From UBA7398 sp963978235 (GTDB taxonomy: Bacteria > Actinomycetota > Actinomycetes > Nanopelagicales > Nanopelagicaceae), in NCBI GenBank assembly GCA_963978235.1, contig CAXBQM010000058.1, positions 1 through 7,325 on the forward strand: 7,325 bases of DNA. The letters are read 5' to 3'. Below, in pieces: positions 1 through 5,096 of the stretch. Each line of letters begins with the position of its first letter. The first letter of the stretch is position 1. The position numbers were made by a program, and so were the translations under genes. The notes beneath the pieces are model-generated. The model saw nothing but the letters and a program-made list of their open reading frames with translations. It was not told the DNA's origin and ran no database searches.

Positions 1-1
1 C

Positions 2-931
2 AATTACATCCACTCGGCAGTTTCCTCTGATAACGGTGTGACCTGGACTGTCGAGTCTGGTGTCCGAATGGCTGTAACTTCTCCAGTCGAAGTTCTTCCA
101 AAAGCAGGTGGCGGTTACCAAGCTTGGGGATGGAAGCATTCACCCAGTGGTGACAGCATGTACTACGCAGAATCATCAGATGGATTAACATTTAATGAAA
201 TCACGATTTCTGGTTTGGACCCAAAAACTTGCAAGAATTCATCAGGTCAATCACTTGCACCACTAGGTGATCCATCGATTGTTAAGTTATCTGATGGAAC
301 TTGGTTACTCCATGCTCAAGGAGCGGGCGTTGGAAATACGGGGCCTAATTTTGCACGATGGGCATGTGTTGCAACTTCTCCCGATGGGAAGACTTGGACA
401 GCGGTCCAGTCGCGCTCTTATGGTGGTTCAACGGATGTTACGACCAATCCAGCCATCTACTTGAATAGCGCTGGAAAAGTTGAATGGCTCTGGCCCACTT
501 ATGATTCATTGATTTCACGAACTGGTGATGGCACTACTTTTGGAACCTCAACATCATCAATTGCCGCCGCCGACCCAGAGAGATTAGATTTGGCAAACGG
601 AACTGAATTGTTAGCTTATGGAAACTTCGACAATCGCAGTGGTGGCGTTATTGTTATCGCAAAACGTCAAAAGACCTCGTACTCAATTCAAAAAGAGCAA
701 GGCACGCCAGGCGTAATTCCCGGCACAGTTATTACTTGGTCAATTTCTGGAGCAACACAAAGTCAAGTCACTGTTTGGAACTTTTGCATGAACAAGAAGT
801 ACACGGATATAGCAGGAGCATCAGTAACTTATGAAACTGTATCGGGAATGTTAAAAGTCACTGCGAGGGACCCATCGAATACACATGGGTGTGCGTATGT
901 TCTTGTGGGCAGCGAGAAAGTAATTGGATAA
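2..931 (+). CDS. Asp-box (BNR/sialidase-like) beta-propeller protein, 5'-truncated
   Basis: The frame is open to the left edge of the window, so the start is missing and 309 C-terminal residues are visible, ending in TAA at 929-931. Four Asp-box-like motifs (S-x-D-x-G-x-T-W/F) are spaced along it: SSDNGVTW at 23-46, SSDGLTF at 173-193, TSPDGKTW at 374-397 and TGDGTTF at 521-541. Between them are strand-like segments such as DPSIVKLSDGTWLLHAQG and DPERLDLANGTELLAYGNF. This pattern is typical of sialidase-like and GH43-like propellers. The last 75 or so residues (from about 700) lack the motif and look like a separate beta-rich tail with two cysteines. At least four cysteines and the Ser/Thr/Gly-rich composition suggest an exported protein, but the signal peptide would lie outside the window. 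No catalytic residues can be assigned, so it could be a glycosidase, a glycan-binding protein or a structural surface protein. The family call is fairly sure; the function is unknown. Confidence 0.6.
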   Translation, partial: NYIHSAVSSDNGVTWTVESGVRMAVTSPVEVLPKAGGGYQAWGWKHSPSGDSMYYAESSDGLTFNEITISGLDPKTCKNSSGQSLAPLGDPSIVKLSDGTWLLHAQGAGVGNTGPNFARWACVATSPDGKTWTAVQSRSYGGSTDVTTNPAIYLNSAGKVEWLWPTYDSLISRTGDGTTFGTSTSSIAAADPERLDLANGTELLAYGNFDNRSGGVIVIAKRQKTSYSIQKEQGTPGVIPGTVITWSISGATQSQVTVWNFCMNKKYTDIAGASVTYETVSGMLKVTARDPSNTHGCAYVLVGSEKVIG

Positions 932-989
932 GCGCCATTGATTAAACACAGCATTTAGCCAGGCCACCGCCACAGCTCTTGTATTAACG

Positions 990-1061
990 TGGACGATACT
1001 GGGATCGAACCAGTGACCCCTTCCATGTCAAGGAAGTGCGCTACCGCTGCGCTAATCGTCC
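990..1061 (-). tRNA. tRNA-Val (anticodon GAC)
   Basis: On the minus strand the sequence folds as a full cloverleaf. The acceptor stem GGACGAT/ATCGTCC pairs 991-997 with 1055-1061. The D arm is GCGC/GCGC. The anticodon stem CTTCC/GGAAG encloses loop TTGACAT with anticodon GAC, read as valine (GUC/GUU). The T arm is ACTGG-TTCGATC-CCAGT. Base 73 is A, the usual discriminator of tRNA-Val. The bases after it read CG, so CCA is not encoded and must be added after transcription, unlike the Cys and Gly tRNAs in this window. The 5' end lies 26 bases from the start codon of the divergent MFS gene. Confidence 0.96.
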
Positions 1062-1071
1062 GAAGGGGCAA

Positions 1072-1101
1072 ATAGTACACTCGCAAAGTGCTGGATGAAA
1101 A
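1072..1101 (-). promoter_or_regulatory. Candidate promoter of tRNA-Val, overlapping the MFS start
   Basis: Reading the minus strand, a TACTAT hexamer (1072-1077, 4 of 6 matches to TATAAT) lies 10 bases before the mature tRNA 5' end. An 18-base spacer separates it from TTTTCA (1096-1101, 4 of 6 matches to TTGACA). The position suits a very short 5' leader. The element covers the GTG start codon of the MFS gene on the other strand. The matches are moderate and the call rests mainly on position. Confidence 0.35.
1076..1081 (+). promoter_or_regulatory. Candidate -10 element for a leaderless MFS mRNA
   Basis: TACACT fits TANNNT and ends six bases before the GTG at 1088, so transcription could start at the first base of the start codon. 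There is no purine-rich Shine-Dalgarno sequence in 1071-1087. No good -35 is visible, since that position falls inside the tRNA-Val gene. The spacing matches that seen before pabB and thrS, but the hexamer is the weakest of the three. Confidence 0.35.
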
Positions 1102-2278
1102 TTCAAGTGCGCTAAAGCGAGCGCGATTAGCTGTTATCTCCGCATTCATTATCAATGGCTTCGTGATGGGGACCTTCGTTTCACGAATTCCAGATATCAA
1201 AATTGATTTGAAGTTGACCAATGCCGAGATTGGTTTTTCATTGCTTTTTATATCGGCCGGAGTTTTCTTATCGCTGCGACCAGCCGGAAAACTCTCTGCA
1301 TATTTTGGTAGTCGAGTTGTCACTAATGCCAGTTATTTCTTTATGGTCGGTTCGCTTGTGTTATTGGCAAATGTTTCATCGGTCTGGACATTTCGACTCG
1401 CGCTATTTGTTTTTGGTTGGGTAAATGCGACGCACGATGTAGCGATGAATGCTCATGGCGTTTATGTGGAGCAGGCGATGAAACGGCGAACGATGGGCTT
1501 CTTTCATGCTTGTTGGTCGATTGGCACATTACTTGGGGGCTTACTTGGCGGGTATTTCTCGCAACAAGAGATTAATTTTTCATCACAAGAATTGCCGGTT
1601 TCTTTGATCATTGCAGTGATAGCCATAATTTTTCGCCCGATGTTTCTCAGCGCTGAAGTGGATCGAGAGCGAAGAGCGACATCAGAGAAAACAGAAAGTG
1701 CTAGCAAGAAGAAAAAACATGGAAAGACGCTCTGGATCTTTGGCTTCTTTGGTTTATGCGCAGCATTAAGTGAGGGTGCAGCAGGGGATTGGGGCGGAGT
1801 ATTGGCGCGTGAGACATTTAATGGCACGCCATTTCTTGCGACGTTGCCGTACATCGTCTTCACATTCACGATGGTGGTGGGACGAATTTCTGGTGATTAC
1901 TTTGCAACTCATTACGGAGTAGGTCGATCGATTCGTTGGGGAGGATTGCTGGCAGGAACCGGGCTATTAATTGGTTTAGTCATTGGTGGAATTCCGGCAA
2001 TTGTTTTTGCTTGGTTCTGTCTCGGACTTGGTTTATCTGTTGTGATTCCGTTGATTTTTAGTTCTGCTGGTGAACTTGCGACACAACAGTACAAAGGTGA
2101 GATCTCAGCAGCCGAAGCGATTGCTCATGTTTCGGGAACTTCGTACTTTGGTTTTGTTATTGGCCCGCCCTTGATCGGATTACTTTCCGAGGTGGTTTCG
2201 CTACGTTGGGCGCTCTTACTTCTCGTTCTACTGACACTTACTCTGACTCGCGCTGGCCGAGTGGTGAACGCACACTAA
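1088..2278 (+). CDS. MFS transporter, YbjJ-like
   Basis: This 396-residue membrane protein has the length and pattern of a 12-helix major facilitator. The first half has hydrophobic segments at about 14-33, 48-66, 82-96, 100-115, 137-158 and 171-187. A basic cytoplasmic loop (about 188-213, with a KKKK run) joins the halves, and six more segments follow to about 387. Sequences resembling the E. coli YbjJ branch include VMGTFVSRIPDIK (26-38), DVAMNAHGVYVE (117-128), the FFHACWSIGTLLGG stretch (138-151), EGAAGDWGG (229-237) and VGRISGDY (264-271). The substrate cannot be read from the sequence; sugars or small metabolites are guesses. The GTG at 1088 is the first start after the divergent tRNA-Val and leaves a short polar N-terminus before helix 1. 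The gene ends in a four-base tail-to-tail overlap with the cupin gene and may be transcribed without a leader. Confidence 0.85.
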   Translation: MLDENSSALKRARLAVISAFIINGFVMGTFVSRIPDIKIDLKLTNAEIGFSLLFISAGVFLSLRPAGKLSAYFGSRVVTNASYFFMVGSLVLLANVSSVWTFRLALFVFGWVNATHDVAMNAHGVYVEQAMKRRTMGFFHACWSIGTLLGGLLGGYFSQQEINFSSQELPVSLIIAVIAIIFRPMFLSAEVDRERRATSEKTESASKKKKHGKTLWIFGFFGLCAALSEGAAGDWGGVLARETFNGTPFLATLPYIVFTFTMVVGRISGDYFATHYGVGRSIRWGGLLAGTGLLIGLVIGGIPAIVFAWFCLGLGLSVVIPLIFSSAGELATQQYKGEISAAEAIAHVSGTSYFGFVIGPPLIGLLSEVVSLRWALLLLVLLTLTLTRAGRVVNAH

Positions 2279-2616
2279 CGGCCGAAATCGTCCTCGACGC
2301 GCTCGATATCGTCCTCACCAAAATAGGTTCCAGTTTGTACTTCGATAAAAGTTACATCTGTGGTGCCAATATTTTCGATGCGATGGAGTTGGCCGATTTC
2401 GATATCAATCTTCGCGCCAAAGGAACATTCGGTCACAGTTTCACCAACGGTAACTTTTGCGGTTCCAGAGGTGATGAACCAATGTTCGGCACGGAATTTA
2501 TGGCGTTGTAGTGAGAGTCGCTTTCCCGGTTTTACGGTAATCGTTTTAACTTTGTGGTTCTCGGCTTCGAAGAGAACTTCATAAGTTCCCCAAGGGCGCT
2601 CTGATTTTTCTAACAT
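2275..2616 (-). CDS. Stand-alone cupin of the mannose-6-phosphate isomerase type II family
   Basis: This 113-residue protein is a single cupin domain matching the C-terminal isomerase domain of ManC/AlgA-type GDP-mannose pyrophosphorylases. It has RPWGTYEVL (7-15), PGKRLSLQRHKFRAEHW (30-46), IGQLHRIENIG (74-84) and the terminal block EVQTGTYFGEDDIERVEDD (92-110). Q37, H39, E44 and H78 sit at the usual metal-ligand positions. Isomerisation of mannose 6-phosphate and fructose 6-phosphate is plausible, but stand-alone members are mostly uncharacterised. The ATG at 2616 was chosen because the domain starts directly after it and a purine-rich AAAGGCAGG (2622-2630) lies five bases upstream. Longer starts in the same frame run into the tRNA-Cys gene and are not credible. 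It lies 50 bases downstream of tRNA-Cys on the same strand, so it may be read from the tRNA promoter or from a weak TATATT at 2656-2661. Confidence 0.85.
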   Translation of the reverse strand: MLEKSERPWGTYEVLFEAENHKVKTITVKPGKRLSLQRHKFRAEHWFITSGTAKVTVGETVTECSFGAKIDIEIGQLHRIENIGTTDVTFIEVQTGTYFGEDDIERVEDDFGR

Positions 2617-2655
2617 CGACGCCTGCCTTTCATCTGAAAACTTTCTTGCTTGCGA

Positions 2656-2661
2656 AATATA
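2656..2661 (-). promoter_or_regulatory. Possible -10 element for the cupin gene
   Basis: TATATT on the minus strand matches five of six consensus bases and lies about 40 bases before the cupin ATG, which would give a leader of roughly 33 bases containing the AAAGGCAGG ribosome site. The expected -35 position falls in the tRNA-Cys gene and shows no TTGACA-like sequence. Read-through from the tRNAs is an equal alternative. Confidence 0.25.
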
Positions 2662-2666
2662 TTCGG

Positions 2667-2740
2667 TGGAGGTGGAAACGGGATTTGAACCCGTGTAGCG
2701 GGATTTGCAGTCCCGAGCCTCGCCTCTCGGCCATTCCACC
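2667..2740 (-). tRNA. tRNA-Cys (anticodon GCA), CCA encoded
   Basis: The minus strand gives acceptor stem GGTGGAA/TTCCACC (2734-2740 with 2671-2677), D stem GCC/GGC, anticodon stem CGGGA/TCCCG around loop CTGCAAA with anticodon GCA, and T arm ACGGG-TTCAAAT-CCCGT. The discriminator is U73, the identity base of tRNA-Cys, and CCA follows directly in the DNA (2667-2669). It is 48 bases downstream of tRNA-Gly and probably shares its transcript. Confidence 0.96.
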
Positions 2741-2750
2741 AGATCTGCTG

Positions 2751-2781
2751 TCACGAGTTAACTTGTAAAAAGTTAGCGTGA
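2751..2781 (-). other. Inverted repeat between tRNA-Gly and tRNA-Cys
   Basis: GTTAACTT (2757-2764) and AAGTTAGC (2770-2777) pair over eight positions with one G-T wobble around a five-base loop. TCAC (2751-2754) and GTGA (2778-2781) extend the stem after a two-base bulge. In the tRNA precursor this would form a spacer hairpin. No T run follows on the minus strand, so it does not look like a rho-independent terminator; a role in tRNA processing is a guess. Confidence 0.4.
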
Positions 2782-2788
2782 GATTTCT

Positions 2789-2864
2789 TGGAGCGGACGA
2801 CGGGGGTCGAACCCGCGACCTGAACCTTGGCAAGGTTCCGCGCTACCAACTGCGCTACGTCCGC
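2789..2864 (-). tRNA. tRNA-Gly (anticodon GCC), CCA encoded
   Basis: The minus strand gives acceptor stem GCGGACG/CGTCCGC (2858-2864 with 2793-2799), D arm GCGC/GCGC, anticodon stem GAACC/GGTTC around loop TTGCCAA with anticodon GCC, and T arm CGGG/CCCG with loop TTCGACC. The discriminator is U73, as expected for tRNA-Gly, and CCA is encoded at 2789-2791. It is the first gene of the minus-strand unit; its upstream region faces the pabB promoter across 91 bases. Confidence 0.96.
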
Positions 2865-2869
2865 ATACC

Positions 2870-2887
2870 AATTAACGTGCGTTAATT
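2870..2887. repeat. Perfect 8-bp inverted repeat upstream of tRNA-Gly
   Basis: AATTAACG and CGTTAATT flank a two-base centre (TG), with flanking CC and GG able to pair after a one-base bulge. It lies 6-23 bases before the mature tRNA-Gly 5' end, where a -10 box and start site would be expected, and about 70 bases before pabB. It could be a protein-binding dyad or simply an AT-rich promoter region; the minus strand contains TTAATT and TAATTA as possible -10 hexamers here. Confidence 0.35.
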
Positions 2888-2942
2888 AGGATGCGAAATC
2901 TATCGCAGGGAGGCAAGAAGCCCCAACTCCGATTACCTGGGG

Positions 2943-2948
2943 TAGCGT
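2943..2948 (+). promoter_or_regulatory. Candidate -10 element for a leaderless pabB mRNA
   Basis: TAGCGT fits TANNNT and ends seven bases before the ATG at 2956. The 20 bases before the ATG hold no well-placed Shine-Dalgarno sequence. The context closely resembles that of thrS: GGTA, three bases, TC, then GCGCT immediately before ATG. This is the arrangement known for leaderless genes in Actinobacteria. No -35 is evident. Confidence 0.45.
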
Positions 2949-2955
2949 CGGCGCT

Positions 2956-3969
2956 ATGTATCGCTTCTGGATGGATGGAATTTACGCGCAAAACCTTGTT
3001 GAGGTGCGTAATGATTTCCAAGCGCTAGAAGAACCGGGATTCTGGGCGGTAGTTGGAACATTCGAAGGTGAGTTCACCTTTGCACGATTTGATTCGGTGT
3101 CACACCAACCATTTAGCGATGAGGCATTCAATGGACATGAGATCAGTAGACATGAGATAGGCGAGTGGAAATCTTCGCTTGATCGCAGCGCATATCTTGC
3201 TTATGTAGAGAAGATTCGTGAGCACATTGCTGACGGCTGGGTCTACCAAGTTAACGCATGTCGGACTTTAACTGCGCCATTAAAAGGTTCCTTGAGTTCG
3301 TTAATGCAAGAGTTGCTTGTAAGCAATCCTGCGCCACATGCGATGTATCTCAATCTCCCGACGATGGAAATTGCCTCTGCATCGCCAGAGTTATTTCTCA
3401 AAGTAAGTATCAATGAGAGCGGTGAGCGAATCGCGTTAACCAGTCCCATCAAAGGTACTTCGGCAACGCCGGAATTTTTAGAGAAAGATCTCGCCGAGAA
3501 TGTCATGATTGTTGATCTGATGCGCAATGACCTGGCATCAATCTCCATACCTGGCACAACGAAAGTACCTCGACTCTTAGGAACTGAGTCGCATCCTGGT
3601 CTCTATCACTTAGTTTCCGATGTTTCATCGACGTTAGAACCTGGCAGAACGTGGCAAGAAATTTTAAGTGCGTTGATGCCTCCTGGTTCTGTGAGTGGTG
3701 CACCGAAGAGTTCAGCGAAATCTGTTATTGCCGAGAATGAGAGCGCACGCGGACCGTATTGCGGTGCGTTGGGTTGGATTCATAACGGTCAAGCACATTT
3801 AGCGGTTGGTATTCGAACATTTTGGCAACACCACGATGGCCTTATTCATTTTGGAACGGGCGCGGGAATTACGTGGGGAAGTAGCGCGGCAAATGAATGG
3901 GAAGAGACTGAGTTAAAAGCGCTTCGTTTGATGGCGATTGCAGAAGGTCGATATGCGCGCACTCGTTAA
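2956..3969 (+). CDS. pabB: Aminodeoxychorismate synthase component I-like (PabB-like, short form)
   Basis: This 337-residue chorismate-binding enzyme probably converts chorismate, with ammonia from a PabA/TrpG glutaminase not seen here, to 4-amino-4-deoxychorismate for folate synthesis. Family motifs run in order: VYQVNACR (96-103), SPELF (143-147), SPIKGTSA (163-170), ENVMIVDLMRNDL (181-193), HPGLYHLVSDV (213-223), PPGSVSGAPK (242-251), YCGALGW (268-274) and GTGAGITWGSS followed by EWEETELKA (300-322). Lysine K166 in PIKGT favours PabB over TrpE, which has PIAGT. The N-terminal part before the catalytic domain is only about 75 residues, far shorter than in 453-residue E. coli PabB, so the usual tryptophan-binding region is largely absent. 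The usual GD before YQ reads GW here (G94, W95). ATG 2956 is the only ATG, GTG or TTG after the in-frame stop at 2887. Another chorismate enzyme (anthranilate or isochorismate type) is less likely given the pabC neighbour. Confidence 0.85.
   Translation: MYRFWMDGIYAQNLVEVRNDFQALEEPGFWAVVGTFEGEFTFARFDSVSHQPFSDEAFNGHEISRHEIGEWKSSLDRSAYLAYVEKIREHIADGWVYQVNACRTLTAPLKGSLSSLMQELLVSNPAPHAMYLNLPTMEIASASPELFLKVSINESGERIALTSPIKGTSATPEFLEKDLAENVMIVDLMRNDLASISIPGTTKVPRLLGTESHPGLYHLVSDVSSTLEPGRTWQEILSALMPPGSVSGAPKSSAKSVIAENESARGPYCGALGWIHNGQAHLAVGIRTFWQHHDGLIHFGTGAGITWGSSAANEWEETELKALRLMAIAEGRYARTR
3942..3947 (+). promoter_or_regulatory. Ribosome binding site that sets the pabC start
   Basis: AGAAGG lies five bases before the ATG at 3953, inside the end of pabB. 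It favours this ATG over the in-frame TTG at 3938, which would lie upstream of the site. Confidence 0.75.
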
Positions 3970-4741
3970 TGGGGTTCCAAGTAACACCATTAGTTTTGAT
4001 CCATTTCAATCGCTCACTCGCGCCGGGTGGAATTTAGGTGACGGCATCTTTGAATCAATCTTGGTTCAATCAGGGGTTCCTATTTCACTTACTCGTCACC
4101 TGCGGCGGTTAACCAGCGCTGCCGAAGCACTTGATATCGCAGCGATTGATGAAGAGCTGATTCGATCTGAGGTCACAACACTCATTAACAGTGGTGAAAA
4201 ATTTGCGAGCGGACGATTGCGAATCACCGTACTTAGTAGCGGTGATCGAACAGTGACCTACCGCGAACTTACTCCCTACGGAAAGTTTGCAACCTTGAAG
4301 TCTTATCCCTATCCCATCAATGAGAGTTCAGCGCTGGCCGGAAAGAAATCACTGTCGTACGGTGAGAACGCGCACGCACTTCGCTGGGCGCAAGCACACG
4401 GCGTCGATGATGTGGTGCTGTACTCGACGAAAGGTCTTGTAAGTGAGAGCGCAGTTGCAAACATTATGTGGGAGAGCGGCGGAAAGATGTTTACGCCCAC
4501 ACTGAGCGCAGGATGCTTACCGGGCATCGTTCGGGAGATATTGCTTGAAAAATTTGGTGTGACGGAGATGGATGGAGTTCGGGAAACGTTGCTGGCTGCA
4601 GATGCGATCTATTTGATATCAAGTACTCGGTTAATCCAACACGTCTCGGAATGTGATGGCAAGCAATTTAATTTCTCAGCAGCAGGTCAGGTGTTACTAG
4701 GTGATTTTCAAGCCGCGATAGCGGAGAATAGTGACCTATGA
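3953..4741 (+). CDS. pabC: Aminodeoxychorismate lyase-like class IV aminotransferase
   Basis: This 262-residue protein has the fold-type IV PLP pattern: GWNLGDGIFESI (25-36), SLTRHLRRL (45-53), GRLRITV (87-93), GKKSLSYGENAHALRWAQ (130-147), GLVSESAVANIMW (161-173) and GCLPGIVREILL (187-198). K132 in KSLSY is the expected Schiff-base lysine, and E165 in SESAVANI matches the cofactor-binding glutamate. As aminodeoxychorismate lyase it would split 4-amino-4-deoxychorismate into p-aminobenzoate and pyruvate. A branched-chain or D-amino-acid transaminase role cannot be excluded on motif alone, but the 17-base overlap with pabB argues strongly for PabC. ATG 3953 has a good Shine-Dalgarno site; the TTG at 3938 does not. 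The TGA overlaps the next ATG as ATGA, suggesting translational coupling. Confidence 0.85.
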   Translation: MRALVNGVPSNTISFDPFQSLTRAGWNLGDGIFESILVQSGVPISLTRHLRRLTSAAEALDIAAIDEELIRSEVTTLINSGEKFASGRLRITVLSSGDRTVTYRELTPYGKFATLKSYPYPINESSALAGKKSLSYGENAHALRWAQAHGVDDVVLYSTKGLVSESAVANIMWESGGKMFTPTLSAGCLPGIVREILLEKFGVTEMDGVRETLLAADAIYLISSTRLIQHVSECDGKQFNFSAAGQVLLGDFQAAIAENSDL

Positions 4742-5058
4742 ATTTTCGGTCGTGGATTAAACGCACTCGCGCAGGACGGCTATTCTGGCGAATTTTTATT
4801 GGCATCGTCGGCGGCGCAGTAACAGTGATTGGTGCAATCGCGTTAGTCGGGCCTGGGCCAGGTGTACTTGTTGTCCTTGCTGGATTGGGAATCTTGGCAA
4901 CCGAATTCGCATGGGCGGGCGAAGCGATATTAAAGACTCGTAGTTATGCGCAACGAGCAGCAGATCGTGCTGGTCTTCCGAAATGGGCGACATATTTATT
5001 GATTGCTGGTGGCGCTGCGATATCTATCGTTGCAATTTTGATTTATTACTCTCACTAA
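4738..5058 (+). CDS. Small PGPGW-family (TIGR02611-like) membrane protein
   Basis: This 106-residue protein begins with a basic stretch (residues 1-18: K8, R9, R11, R14, R18). It has hydrophobic segments at about 19-38, 42-57 and 84-104, and the signature VGPGPGVLVVLAGLGILATEF at 37-57. The family motif is usually PGPGW; here V replaces W (PGPGV). Members are inner-membrane proteins of unknown function, common in Actinobacteria and often near thrS. The ATG overlaps the pabC TGA (ATGA), and a GGAGA at 4723-4727 lies 10 bases upstream, so translation is probably coupled to pabC. Nothing in the sequence links it to folate chemistry, and its job cannot be inferred from the operon alone. Confidence 0.8.
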   Translation: MNFRSWIKRTRAGRLFWRIFIGIVGGAVTVIGAIALVGPGPGVLVVLAGLGILATEFAWAGEAILKTRSYAQRAADRAGLPKWATYLLIAGGAAISIVAILIYYSH

Positions 5059-5084
5059 TCGAACGGCGAAACTTCTTTCTTTGG

Positions 5085-5090
5085 TAACCT
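5085..5090 (+). promoter_or_regulatory. Candidate -10 element for a leaderless thrS mRNA
   Basis: TAACCT fits TANNNT and ends six bases before the thrS ATG at 5097. The pyrimidine-rich 5071-5084 and CGCGCT before the ATG hold no Shine-Dalgarno sequence. The flanking pattern (GGTA, TC, GCGCT, ATG) repeats that before pabB. No -35 hexamer or T-box leader is possible in the 38-base gap. Confidence 0.5.
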
Positions 5091-5096
5091 CGCGCT

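Noticed and set aside
932..989. Possible terminator between the propeller gene and tRNA-Val.
   Set aside because: No stem longer than three to four pairs and no T run were found on either strand.
955..1323. Open frame of 122 codons on the minus strand.
   Set aside because: It covers tRNA-Val and the antisense of the MFS gene and shows no recognisable protein pattern.
2206..2511. Open frame of 101 codons on the plus strand.
   Set aside because: It starts in the MFS gene and then reads the antisense of the cupin gene; it has no family features.
2617..2754. Longer start for the cupin protein at 2754, adding 46 residues.
   Set aside because: The extra sequence is a translation of the tRNA-Cys gene, and the cupin domain and a ribosome site fit the ATG at 2616.
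990..2864. Prophage or integrative element using the tRNA genes as attachment site.
   Set aside because: No integrase, no duplicated tRNA end and no phage-like gene are present; the inserted genes are a transporter and a cupin.
983..2879. The same nine bases ATTAACGTG occur beside tRNA-Val (983-991) and upstream of tRNA-Gly (2871-2879), suggesting direct repeats from an insertion.
   Set aside because: Many nine-base matches are expected by chance in a window of this size, the match is not extended, and the two copies sit at different positions relative to the tRNAs.
5059..5096. T-box or other riboswitch upstream of thrS.
   Set aside because: The gap is only 38 bases, too short for such a leader, and it fits a leaderless promoter.
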